Assembly (NCBI RefSeq): GCF_010093595.1
Contig: NW_022985438.1
Location: forward strand, 2,027,087 to 2,091,086
Direction: 5' to 3'
DNA: 64,000 nt
Source of the DNA: Mytilinidion resinicola
Lineage: Eukaryota > Ascomycota > Dothideomycetes > Mytilinidiales > Mytilinidiaceae
The position numbers and the translations under genes were made by a program. Positions 24,330 to 36,367 of this stretch are shown here, piece by piece (position 1 is the stretch's first letter; each line of letters starts with the position of its first letter). The notes under the pieces were generated by a model that did not search any database, was not told the DNA's origin, and saw nothing but the letters and a program-made list of their open reading frames with translations.

Positions 24330-25117
24330 TAAGTTGGTCGCCCGGCAGCTGTGTTGTGGCGACTGACAGGTGCAGAAGCGGTTCCACTGGCAAGGAAAAG
24401 TTATAGATTGGGAAAGGGGAAGGATGTGTATATAGGATAATGGAATCAAGGCTTTCAAGTGGTACGCTATTTCGCAGCCTCAGCATTGGTACAACGTGTA
24501 TTGAAAGGGATGCTGCTTTTCTACTGTAAAGTTCTGATTCTGCGCGGAGTCATACATGGGTGGTGGCTTAAGAGAGAGTTGATCGGCACATGCTCTCGAT
24601 ACTTCGTAGCAGAACATATTCTTTCGCCTTGGCCTCTCAACAGGCAGGAATCCAAACTGTCTACCGCTAGGCGTCACGACAGGAGAGGAATACCTATCAC
24701 AAGGCATCATGGTGTGACGAAGTCGGGCAAAAGCCGCCAGCGAAGCCTTTAAGACACGCGAGATGGTCCGGTTCGACATCCCACCAAGCCGAACCTCACC
24801 CTGACCGTCAACTCGACAACAAAGACTGCACTGTTTCCAAACCTAGCCCACGAAAACGGTGTGTGTAAGTGAAACCGACACGTGAGCCGTACGCACATCT
24901 GACTAACCGCGCCTCGTGCAGGTGAATTGCCGCCTGCTCGACTTGCTCCGCCAGAATTACGATGCTGGACCTCCGTCCAATGACCCGGTAGCAAATAAAA
25001 TACCCCAGCCTCAACCACAACTAGCTCGCCTTCCGTGTGCGTGTCTTTCGTGAGGACCGTAACGCAGCTCTCTAAGCGACCTCTCCGCAAACTTCGTCCT
25101 CGTCGTGGTCGTGTACC
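24330..25117. other. Intergenic: hydrolase 3' flank and LOS1 promoter
   Basis: No gene supported. The region just before 25118 is CT-rich, as often seen in fungal 5'UTRs. Confidence 0.5.
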
Positions 25118-28100
25118 ATGGACGCTCAGGTATGCTCTCAGACGCCTCTCGTGTTACCCTTCTGAATCCCCCTCACCTGTAACGCCAGCCCGCTGACTTG
25201 GTTGCTCTTACAGCAGGTCGAAAATGCCATCGAGATCGCCTGGAACCCCTCTCCCGACCCAAACATCCAGAGCCTCCGCGCCCAAGCCCTCGAATTCCTC
25301 AATCAGCTGCGGGCCGACCCCACCGCCTGGCAGGTCTGCCTGGTCCTGTTCACCCGCGACCCTCGTCCTCTTGAAGTGGTGCGTCACTTCTCTCTGGAGG
25401 TGGTCAACAATGCTGTCCAGGAGCACCGGCTGGATGCCGAGAGTCTGGGCTACATCAAGGAAAATCTCATGGGCTATATACGGCAGATGTACACCCCCGG
25501 CTCTCGACAGGACACCGTCGACACGGCACATATCCAGAACAAGCTCACGCAGACCATGACATACCTCTTCGCTTCATTATATCCGTCTAGCTGGCAGACT
25601 TTCTTCGACGATTTCCGGGCACTCGCTGGGGACACCACGGCTATTGGCAGTGTCAATGTTGCCGGAACTATATTATATTTGCGGATGCTCAGTCAAGTGA
25701 ATGATGAGATTGCAGATGTTCTCGTCTCGAGATCCTCGGAAGAGCAGAGACGCAACACTGACCTCAAGGATCTGGTCCGGGCAAGGGATGCCCAGAAAAT
25801 CGCCGTCTCGTGGCAAGAGATTCTCGCCAAGTGGAGGCAAATTGACCTGATGATGGTGGAGATGTGCCTAAGAACCGTCAGCCGATGGGTCAGCTGGACT
25901 GAAATTTCTCTCATCGTCAACGAGGCCATGATCACCAACTTCCTCGAAATGGCTGGACAACAGGGCATTTCTTCTCCTGAGAGTCCGGAGGGAAAGGTCC
26001 GAGACGCAGCAATCGATACTTTCACGGAGATTGTGGGCAAGAAAATGAAACCTGCCGACAAGATCGAGTTGATACTATTCCTGAATCTCGGGAATGTGGT
26101 TGGGCAATTAATCAGTAGTCCAGCTCTGTCCGAACTTAGATCTACCTCGGATTACGACACTGACCTTGCAGAGACAGTGGCAAAGCTTGTCAACATGACG
26201 GTCTTCGACATTGTGAAAGTGCTGGACAACGACTCTGTAGACGACCGATCAAGACAGATCGCAGATGAGCTGTGTCAACTCTTTATTCCCCATCTGCTTC
26301 GGTTCTTCTCTGACGAATACGACGAAATCTGTTCGACAGTCATCCCGTCCTTGACTGACCTTCTTACTTTTTTCCGGAAGCTGAAGAGGGCTAAAGGAGA
26401 GCTACCCCCTCATTATTATGCCTTGATAGGCCCAATTCTGGATGCCATTATATCCAAAATGAAATACGACGAGACTGCCTCCTGGGGAGAGGAAGATGAG
26501 CAGACTGACGAAGCAGAATTTCAGGAGCTCCGCAAACGACTCCATGTCCTCCAGCAGACGGTTGCCGCAACAGAAGAGCCTTTGTATATTGATACCTTAA
26601 GCCGTGTGGTGGGAAACACTTTCAGTAAACTCGGCTCCAACGATCCCTCGCTGAACTGGCGAGACCTGGATCTTGCATTGCACGAAATGTTCCTTTTCGG
26701 TGAACTAGCCGTAAAAAACCAGGGCCTCTATCAAAAGCGAGAGCCCTCTAGTGTTGCATCTAATAGACTGATAGAAATGATGTCCAGCATGGTCGAGTCT
26801 GGTGTGTATCCTCCGCTTTCCCAGACATTTGAGCGTGACCTGACGAGTTCTAGAAATCGCTACATATCCACATCCCTCAATCCAGCTTCAGTACATGGAA
26901 ATTTGCGTCCGCTATTACCAGTTCTTCGAGCAAAACTCGGCCTCAGTCCCGCGAGCTCTAGAGAACTTTGTCCGCCTAACCCACCACGACCACATCAAGG
27001 TTCGGACGCGATCCTGGTACCTCTTCCTCCGATTTGTGCGACCTCTTCGATCACAAGTCGGCGGCGTCTCTCAGACCATCATTCAAGCCATTGGCGACCT
27101 ACTTACCATCAAAGCTGAGCTCCCAGATGATTCGGGTGATGACGATATGTCATCGGATGAGGATGATCAGTCTGCTGACGCGGTATTCACAGCCCAGCTC
27201 TACCTTTTCGAAGCTATCGGGGTTATTGCGTCCACCGCTTCTGTACCCGCGGAGAATAAAATCCTCTATGCCCGATCGGTCATGGGACCTTTATTCGCAG
27301 ACATGGAACAGACTTTAGGGCCAGCCAAGAATGGCGACGAAAGAGCTGTGCTTCAAATTCATCATATTATCATGGCTCTAGGTACTCTGTCGAAAGGATT
27401 CTCAGAATGGGTATCCGCTTCCCCAGGGGCCCTTCCGCCAGTAGAGTTCTCTGACGAGTTTGTCAAGGCATCAGAAGCTATTCTGGTGGCATTGGAATCT
27501 CTGAACTCTTCAATGAATATCAGGACTGCAGCCCGATCTGCCTTCTCTCGTATGATTGCCGTTTTGGGCTCTCGCCTGCTGCAGCAGCTACCTCGTTGGA
27601 TCGACGGGCTGTTGTCCCTCAGCTCTACCAAAGACGAAATGTCATCTTTCCTGCGGGTCCTTGGCCAAGTTACTTTCACCTTCAAGTCCGAGATATTCGG
27701 AATTCTAGATACTCTACTTACACCACTCCTTCAACGCATCTTCGCAAGCCTGGCCGAGCCGACAGCAGGCACTGATGACGTAATTCAGCTTGGAGAGCTG
27801 CGTCGCGAATACCTCAACTTCCTTCTCATCCTGCTGAACCAGGACCTCGGATCCGTCCTAGTCAGCAACAGTAAGCAGCCTCAAGATTCCCATTCGCCCT
27901 TATGGTCCTTCTAACTATGACATCTAGCCAACCAAGCAACCTTCGACACCATCATCGGAACCCTCGAGCACTTCGCGCGCGACACAAGCGACTACCCTAA
28001 TGGCCGCCTCTCTATCTCCGTCCTCATTCGTATGACAGCCGTTTGGGGCGGGCCGGACAAGATCGCCGAAGCGGGCAACCCCGCTGCCACAACTGCCGAC

Positions 28101-28472
28101 CCTACCTCTCCCATCTCAACCGCATCGCCGCTCCCAGGCTTTGACACCTTTGCCGTCTCCCGCTTCTCGCCCCTCGCATGGAGCATCCCCGCGAGCTCAG
28201 GCTTCAGCGCCAAGGACCCACAGGCGCGCCAGGTCCTGCTCGAGGTCGCCGGGCTGCAAGTCGAGATCTACAAGAAAGTCGGCGTTGGCTATCTCGAGCG
28301 TCTCCGCGAAGAACTCGGTGGCATGGGCGTCCCAGCGCAGGAGGCAGAAGTCTACGTGACGCAATTAGCTGGCGCACTCAATACGGGCACTCCGGCTGCC
28401 AAGGGGCAGAAGGCCGATCCGATGAAGGGGTGGCAGAACTTTTTTGTGGGGTTTGTTGGAAGGGGTGCATAG
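25118..28472 (+). CDS. LOS1: Exportin-T (tRNA nuclear exporter, Los1/XPOT)
   Basis: Karyopherin of the importin-beta superfamily that exports tRNA with Ran-GTP. Exons 25118-25129, 25214-26801, 26854-27870 and 27928-28472 give 1053 residues, close to other fungal Los1 proteins. The tiny first exon encodes MDAQ. The N-terminal HEAT region ([40 protein letters not shown]) and the exportin-1-like helix block ([12 protein letters not shown]) are clear. The segment [20 protein letters not shown], formed across the second listed intron (26802-26853), is a strong family signature. An acidic loop ([15 protein letters not shown]) lies mid-protein. The C-terminus ends in [15 protein letters not shown]. 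Confidence 0.95.
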
Positions 28473-29934
28473 CGTGGTTTTCTGCGACTGGAAAGTTGGC
28501 TTCTGCTTTGGTTATCAAGGTGCGGATGTTCTTGGACGGCATGGATGCATGGATATGATTCATGATACCGATGGATGAGTTGCTGGGTAGCATTTTGGTG
28601 AATGTATCTTGAGCCTGTGACAGGGACTACTGGTGAGTGATCAAGAGTGCATAGCTAAGGTAGCGAAGAACCTCTGGCCTTCTGCTAGAATATCTGATAT
28701 GTGTGCGGATATCCTAGGCTCACGTGATATATCACGTGCAAAATTGGCCGATTCAGCGTCAACGTATTAACTAAGAGTATAAAATAACGTCGAACGGTGT
28801 TTTCCAAGATCCAGGATCGAGATCCAGATTCTCTTCCTTTGTGAAAGAAAAAGAAGGACAATCTGGGCATGGGGAGGACGCGTCAAACAGATCGGCCGTC
28901 GCAATGCCATGGAGTGGACTGATCAAAAGCCCTACCAACACGGTCCATGGCTCTCCTGGCGGCGGATTGGCGGCTTCCAGTCAAAACCTCAATCAAAAAG
29001 GATCATGGTGGTGTCGCGTATTCGGGGGAGACGGCGCTTTCTCGGTCGTTGTATGATGAATGAGTACTACCCCCTCTAATCCAGACAGACGGCAGCATTC
29101 CCCGCTGAGAAATGAGGGTATAGCGGAACCTACATGCGCTGCAAGATAAAAACATCCATGGTAGGGAGGCCCTTCCCTACGTAAAACGTCGTATCGCTAT
29201 CTGTTAGTTCCAGGCCGTTTTCCGCCATGCAGTTCGGTTGCTGGGTCTTCTGTTATTCATACATACACTCCCCCGCTAAGCTTTCGTCAAAACGTGATAG
29301 AGCTGCTCGGCACCAATGCTGGGGAGGTACCCACGCCGCCCGCTCCCATGTGTCTGTCGCAAGCACCGAGTTGACTCCTCCAGCACAGGGGCCATGTTAC
29401 TCCCGATGTGCTCGCTGTTGATGCCCAGGTCCGAATCACACCATAGCACCAAATCGACCCATGTTTGATCAAGCTGGAAGAGCAAGATCTCCCTCCTTGG
29501 AGAACCAAACCGACGTCGCCCACCCTTTTATACCCCCCTCAATCGAAGAAACTTCCGCTTACTAACGCAAGACATGTGCTATCTATCATAATCACGTGAC
29601 ATATATCACATTATCTTCACTCCCATCTCAATCCAACAGGATGCAATATATACGTAGCCTTCCATCCCACCATAAACACAATTCACAGAGACAGAGAGAC
29701 AGGCCCACAAGGTATCAAATACAAAAATCGCAAAACCCCCTCAAAATTCTATCCCGATCCCATCGCTCAAACCCCTCAGTAAAGAGACACAGCATACCAA
29801 CCCGCCATTTTATATATGTATGAAGAAACGCCAAAAAACTCAGCACCCAACCCATTCCATTCAACAAAGAGAAACGTTTTCAAACGCGCTAGGACGCGTC
29901 AAAATAACAATAAAACTATGCCTGACACCGAAAA
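28473..29934. other. Intergenic between convergent LOS1 and TRK genes; possible small transcripts
   Basis: 1.46 kb is long for a convergent 3'-3' spacer. It carries a TATAAAAT box at 28778-28785 on the plus strand and, facing it, a TATAAAAG at 29525-29532 on the minus strand. Downstream of the first is a 50-codon plus-strand ORF (about 28904-29056, MPWSGLIKSP...). These are suggestive of one or two short genes or ncRNAs, but none can be supported from sequence alone. Confidence 0.35.
28721..28738. promoter_or_regulatory. Perfect palindrome with two CACGTG E-boxes
   Basis: CACGTGATATATCACGTG is an 18-bp perfect palindrome with a CACGTG core at each end, the site type bound by bHLH factors (Cbf1, SREBP-like). 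It lies 40 bp upstream of the TATAAAAT box. Related single sites occur near 6632 and 29595. Confidence 0.45.
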
Positions 29935-32822
29935 TCAGGCATGTTTCTCCCTCTGTATCGTCGGGCTGGCGCTCAACGCCTGGCTCAGCAACCGGCTAAG
30001 CCCGTGCGGCCTCTCCCGCCCGCCGCTCACGCTGGCCCCATCGTGCGCGGAGTACGTGCTGCCCCTTCTCCCGGAAGGCGTAGGACCATTGGTGTAGAGG
30101 CCCTCACGATCCGGCGCCTCGCTAGCGTGGCTGCCCCGACGTGCGCGTCTCATCGCATCCTGGTCTTCCTTCTTGTGCAGGCTCTCGCTCGGTAGCAGGA
30201 TCGCGCGGTCAAGAGCGTAGGGGAGACCACGATGCCTGCCACGGATCTGCATGGCGACAATGATAAGTTTTGAAAGCGCGCGGAATTGGCCGCAGAAGGA
30301 GGTGTTGACGCCCGGGTAGCCGAGGGAAAGGCCGACGGTGCCGTAGGCAGAGACGATTTCAAAGAGGACGGAGAAGAGGGTGAAGGCGTAGTCGTCTGTG
30401 TTTTCGAGGCGACCGCCTTCGATGATGGCGATGAGGAAGAAGCCGAGGAAGACGAACCAGAGATCGAAGGAGAGTTGACGGCGGAGATGGGCACTGAGGT
30501 AGCTGTTCGGCTGGTCGTCTTCTTCGTCAGCTTGAGACCAGACGCCGAGGGATTTCTCTTCGTAGACGTTTGTTTGACGCATACTGATGGCGATGGGGAA
30601 AACGGATATGTACATCATAATGAGGTACGAGACCTGGATGGCCGGGTGCAGGTCAGCGAGATTAACGACAGAGAAGCCGGCGGTACGCGTGGAAGCAGCT
30701 TGGAAGAGGCCATCAAGGAACCGATAGCCACCTGGAAGCGAAGTGACGGTAGGGTCATTAAGCTATTAGCTAGTTAGTAATTCCCAAGTAAAAGTAGGCG
30801 GAGTCGACAAAACTTACATCGAGAATGATGAAGAAGACGAGGTCGATAACGTTCAGCAACACCAAGATCCAGAACAGCCACCAATTCGCACTACTTGGAA
30901 ATAGGAGGGTGAAGCATCGCCTGGGATGGTCCAAGAGAAACCTCAATTCCTCCCATACCGCACTGCCCATGGGGACACACTTCTGTACGATCCAGATAAC
31001 AAAGCGAAGCATGCAAGGGAAACCAGTGTTGCCAATGATAATTAAAAAGGTCCCAAGCAACATGGGGAAGACTGCTTGCCCGAATGATACCATCGAATCA
31101 GGAGTGAGGGTGAAGCCAAGGTCGTTGAACATCGACGCAGGCGTAAAGAAGCCCCACCAGACCGGGTTTTGTCCATCGGCGTTGATAATACCAGAGTATT
31201 TCTTCTCTCGTACTACCCATGGCAAGAGACAGATCATACCCAGAAGATGGAAGCCAACATAATAGACTATGAGTGTTAGCTCGGCGAGAAATCCAGGAAA
31301 TGCATGGCACTCACCAACAAGAATGAGAGCTAGGAGTTTGAGCGCACGGTACTCGATGCCGCCCAATTCCTCTCTTTGCTCCTCAGTCAAGTCCACGAAA
31401 GCAGAATTTCGGCCAATAGTGGGAGTCCAGCTCAAATACGGCATTGGATCTCTTTCTTCCTCGGTCTTCGACATAAAGCTGCCGAACGTTCTCGAGCGAG
31501 CTCGTTGGCGGAGAGTCATGACTGTGCTCTCTTCACCCGTGGTTGCGCTGCGTTTGTTGAAGTTCAACGACGATATCCCAGTACCAGGCCGGCGTGGGTG
31601 ATCTGGTTCGTTAATAGTGATATTCTGCTTGATGGGGTGGTCATCAGCGTTCAACTCCTCCGGTGGCCTCGATAAAGACCGCCTCACGCCATGCGGCTGA
31701 TCGTTCGAAATTTGTTTGTCGAGGGCAGCTTCTTCATCGTTGAGGTGTTGCGGAAGGTCTCCTCGGTCGAAATCTCGAGGTCCGGGGATACGAAGTGTCC
31801 CTTTGTCTCTCGGATTCCGTTGATTCTCCACAAAAGCAATGTTCTGCTCCTTGCTTCGCTGCTCCGGTATCCGCTCCAAGCCGGAAAGAGATCTGAAATG
31901 ACTTGGTCTTTCCCTCGGATTAAGCTCGTCCGCGAAGACTATGTCGCGGTGGAATGTGGAAGGGGAGTGGATTTCAGTCGCAGACGCATTCTCGTGTTTG
32001 CCAAATGGGATATCATCTGCCGATCCCACCAGATTGTCTTGCCCGCTGGACGACCCTCCGTTGGAAGACTCCCCTTTCTCCTCCTCCTCGTCGAAGACTT
32101 TTCGAAATCCATCAACCTGCTCGTCGATCTTTCTGCCCTGAGCATGCCCATCTGAAGCTCGAAGAACCCTGATTTCACGGGCTCCAACTCCAGCCTCTTC
32201 CCTACCAGCATCTTGTTCGCCCTTTGCCTGGCTTTTCGACCGCGATTTTGTCCTGGTGTGTCGGAAGGTCATAGCCTCGTGTACTACGTGTTGGAACCTC
32301 TTCTCGAACCAATAGAGACGGACGAAGACGACAAAGGTATTGATGAATATGGGGTTGCAGATGCAGGCTAGGAAGAAAATGACAACCTGTGAACATGTCA
32401 GTATGTTGCAATGTCGCCGCAGAGAAACCAGGCTATTCATTTAATCTTACCTGTTGATATGTATTCAATGTGTTTATGTCAAGCCTAAAAGCTACTTAGC
32501 AACGCGTTATAGGAGCTCTAGCAAAGAGTGTTACATACGGGTTCAACCCGCTCTGAGTGCATGAGCCACTTGCGAAGAGGAGAGCGTCGATATAAGCCAT
32601 TCCGCCGGCGGGATAGAGCATGACGGAGCCAATGAGTGACAGGGAGATCAAGTAAATATCTAGAGATGGTATAATTAGCGCCTAGAACTGTTCGTATAGG
32701 GTCATAGCTTCGGATCACCTACAATGAATTGTAATAAAGTTGAAATGGGGCTTCGAAAAGGACTTCTGGTTAGGAAAGATCCCTTTGAGCCACGCCCATA
32801 ACGCCATCCATGGCCCAAACAT
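29935..32822 (-). CDS. High-affinity potassium transporter, TRK/HKT family
   Basis: Plasma-membrane K+ transporter with the four-fold M1-P-M2 architecture. All four pore loops are present: SGSCTQSGLN, ASMFNDLGFTL, STRTAGFSVV and AYGTVGLSLG, each with the filter glycine. Between the first and second repeats lies the long hydrophilic cytoplasmic loop typical of fungal TRK1 (about 330 residues, rich in Ser, Arg and Glu). The start at 32822 gives MFGPWMALWAWLKG; the frame is open to 32903. Exon 1 joins at 32720 or so, followed by a very short exon LDINTLNTYQQ, then the large exon. The tail after the fourth repeat is basic and Ser-rich. Expected to be induced by low K+, although nothing in the sequence shows this. 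Confidence 0.93.
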
Positions 32823-34003
32823 TGTGATCGGGTGCGAGAGCTCGTCCGGTGGTGGTGGTCGAGGTGGCGAGGGATGGGCGGAACACAGTCCAACAACGAC
32901 CACGAGGCGCGGTCAAGTAGAAATGTAGGTACAATTGAAGGTGGTGAAGGAAGAGAGTGTTGGCTAGGATGAGGTTCCGTGGTGTGCCGAGCACGAGAGT
33001 GCGGTGGAGGCGGTGTTATTGGGAAATGGTCATTGCCAAATGTCAGCGAACGGCGTCGGGAGCCCTATGGCGAGGTATCGAGTGCTGATGAATGTACATG
33101 CTCTAACTGCGGTGAATGTCGAGAGAGGCAAAACGGCAGCAGCGGGCGGCGAGTCCTGACGGAGAATTGGGAATACGGTGATAAGTACGTGGTAGTACCT
33201 GGGTGGAGAACCGGGCCAGAACAGCATCATGGCCGAGTCGCGCTCAGCCACACAGCCACACATTCCTTCTTTCTCCACCTCCTATTATAGGGCTCTGCTG
33301 TTGCTGCATCTCCCAGATGTTACACGTCAGCGCCGAAGTCAGATATACACATTGGGCAGCCAGCTCCCGACGCCGCTTAGGACGTTCAGTGCTCTATCTT
33401 CGGCGACATGCAGGCCCGGCCTTGCATCGCCGGGATGGCTCGGATCTCCTTGCTCTCCAGTCGCGTCCAAAACACCAAATGCTCGTGAGACATGGTCTGT
33501 TTAGCGGTCAGAGATTTAAAAGGGGCGCGGCGTCCACAGCGGCCAGCGGGACGGATTCGGTCGTGTCCCGAACCGTGCCGTGGGATTAGGAGAATGCTGG
33601 AATTGCTTGTTTGCGATTCCATCACATGTCAGATTCACCATCTAGATCGCGCAATACTGTCCCAGGAACGCGTTTCGTTTCACACAGTCGGGCCAATCGA
33701 ACACACGGGCAAGCGATTGGTATTGAAGCAAGTATGCAACTCCATCCAGATGAACTCGTGCCGCGCAGAAAGCATGCCGGGAAAATGTAGGGTACAGAGA
33801 AAAGAAACCGAACCGAAAAATCTCAAGATGCAGCACGATACACACTATACATATTCGAAGCAATGACTAGCTCCTAAGGGAAAACTGCCTCAGATCGACG
33901 TGGCCACTGTCACCACCTTTGTACTACCTCGTCCCTCTGAAGAATGCAATTTAGAACCTTTGTATACTAGCTACCAAACCCCAGAACCTCAGAACCCCAC
34001 TGA
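32823..34003. other. Intergenic: TRK promoter and glycogen synthase 3' flank
   Basis: No gene supported; ORFs at 33030-33866 occur on both strands without motifs. Confidence 0.5.
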
Positions 34004-36367
34004 TCAGCCGGTGCCGTTGACCGCTGGCGACACGGCGCCAGACCCTCCTGGCTTCTTCAGCTTGAGAGTCAACGGGAACGGGTAGTCCTCTGGGTCTTCC
34101 TCTTCCCTGCAAATAGTTAGGACCTAATAATATACTAGCGTTATTGATGCCGAACTTACGGTAGCTTCCAGGCTATGTAATCTTCTGTGCTGAGACCCTC
34201 GCGGCCTTCTTGGATCGACGCGAAGTCACCCGGAGTCATCATTCCGGAGCGGTCACGTGGCGAACCAGGCTCCGACAGCGGCCGCGAGATCTTGACCTCG
34301 GTCGACCCGAAGAAATCAGGCTCTTCACCCTCTTCGAATGCGGCAGGGTATGCTATTCGTAGAGTTAGTGGCGCCAACCTCGTGGACGATAAACAAAGAA
34401 CTTACCCCTCCTTAGCGCTAATTGCCGCGCCTTGACATACTCCATGCCCATACGCTTCCAATCAAGCAGGTCGCTCAGGCGCTCCGTTCTGTTGCGCTGA
34501 TTGATACGCTGTCGCTTGCTCTTCTTGGTGAAGTCGAACATGTATTCTGACAGTTGGTTGACCGAATCGTCGACACCTTTCATTCTCCGGTCCACAATGT
34601 AGATACCGTAGTCCTGCGCGTTCTCGATCAACTCCTCCATATAGCATCCAAACCCAGACAGGTTCGTTGTGATACTAGGGACACCCATTACGGTGCATTC
34701 GGCTGGAGTGTATCCCCAAGGCTCATAGTAGGATGAGAAAACACCTAGATGCGTTCCGCGCACAAAATCATCGTAATCCATTGGCAACACGGGATTGGAC
34801 GAGTTCAAGAACTCGGGGTGGAAGACGACCTTGACTCTGTCCGACGGGTGGTTGAAAAGTTGGCAGCGACGGATTTGATTCAACACTGGGTCCTCTGCGT
34901 CGTTTACCATGTTGTGTGTGACGATCGGAGGGAGATTATGTCGCTTCATAGCAAACAACCGACGACGGAGCATGATCTTGTCTGCGGGAGAAATCAGATC
35001 CTTGTCTTCTGGGAGCACCGAGCCTTCGTGCCAAGCAATAGATCGTTCGAACAACTTCTTGCCAACATTCTGTTCGATGATTTTAATCGTGTCATGGAGG
35101 GATTTGATGACTGCTTGGCCCTTCAGAGCCTCGACTGTCAATGACTGCGTTTGCGCGGGCATGATGATAAAAGCGACCACGGTCATGGTTGAGCCTGAGC
35201 TCTTCATCCTGTGGTTCAGACGAGCAAGCGACTCAATGAACATGTCAACACCTTTATTCCGGTATTCGTAGCGTCCGGCAGTGAAGAAGTATAACGTGTT
35301 TTCCGGATCGAAGTCGTTGTGCCCGTAGAAATGACCGCGTACAAAGTCGTTGATCTTGACTTTGGCCTGCTGATGGAGATTCTGGAACTCGTGGGTAGCT
35401 GAGAATTTCTTGACATTGAGACCGTTAGGTAGAACGCCGTCTGGCTTCCTCTTCAGCAGATGTTCGCTCTCGTAGGCAGTGATATGAGAGACGGTCGTGA
35501 AGACGTCGGCGGCGTGCGCAGCTGCTCGTTCAATGCAGTACCGGTGGTAGATACCACGCTTGCCGGCTTCGGCATCCACGTCAAAGTATTGGAGGTTGTT
35601 GTAGAAGTCGACTGACCCGGCGCAGAGATAGCGTCCGAGAAGGGTCGCATGGGTCGTGAAGATGGTGGTGACATCGATGCGTCGCTTCTTGCAGAGAGGT
35701 AGGGCGACACCCGCCAACCATTCGTGGAATTGCGCAATAACTGCCCTTTTCTTCTCGTGGAAAACATACTGGAGGAGATTAGCAACCCAGAACAAAGTAG
35801 CCGCCATCAAACACGCATACCTCTCCCAAGAACCAGGCAATCAGATAGCCAAACACAATGGCCTCGTTCGTCTCCGCATCGCCCGGGGGCGAAGGAATGC
35901 CAGCTGACGCCCAAAGATCGCCCTTCCACTCATCAAGATAGCCGTAGGCAGTTGCAGTATCAAATAGTAGCACTCGTGGGGCGCCATCAATCAGCCATCT
36001 ACCGTATAATGTTTGGATTCCGCGCTCGTTCATCGACTTGATTGTCTCGACCAATGCAGGATCGTGTGGCGTGATCTCTTCCACCTCAACTGCAGCCTAG
36101 GGGTGATGTGAGCTGTGAATGTACGTGTAAAATGCTACTCAACGTACTGAGTTGCGGTTGAGCGGTCCAAGGAGCGTGTACGACGAGCCATACTCGGCGG
36201 TGGTGACCTGAGCTTTCGACTTCAGGACCGAGTAGATGCCACCGACTGAGGAGCGTCAGTGAAAGGGCGTCTGGGAGGACGCTGCCGGAATGGGTACCTC
36301 GATTGGCAACTTCGGTTGCAATTTCAAAAAGAACGTGATTGTTGACATCGCGCACGGGGTCGGCCAT
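34004..36367 (-). CDS. GSY1: Glycogen synthase (GT3 family)
   Basis: Transfers glucose from UDP-glucose to glycogen in the cytosol. The coding region starts at 36367 ([23 protein letters not shown]) and ends at 34004 with the [13 protein letters not shown] tail, in about six exons with short introns. Typical GT3 segments: [58 protein letters not shown]-like [11 protein letters not shown], the arginine cluster [20 protein letters not shown], and the catalytic Glu pair in [16 protein letters not shown]. The C-terminal tail has Ser/Pro sites ([14 protein letters not shown]) like those phosphorylated in yeast Gsy2 to inhibit the enzyme. Gene symbol by analogy with yeast. Confidence 0.95.

Noticed and set aside
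24765..24785. GGTTCGACAT resembling a tRNA B-box
   Set aside because: Does not fit GGTTCRANYCC and there is no matching A-box or cloverleaf around it.
32540..32555. GGGTTCAACCC resembling a tRNA T-loop
   Set aside because: Lies inside the TRK coding sequence (the GLNP pore region) and no acceptor stem can be drawn.
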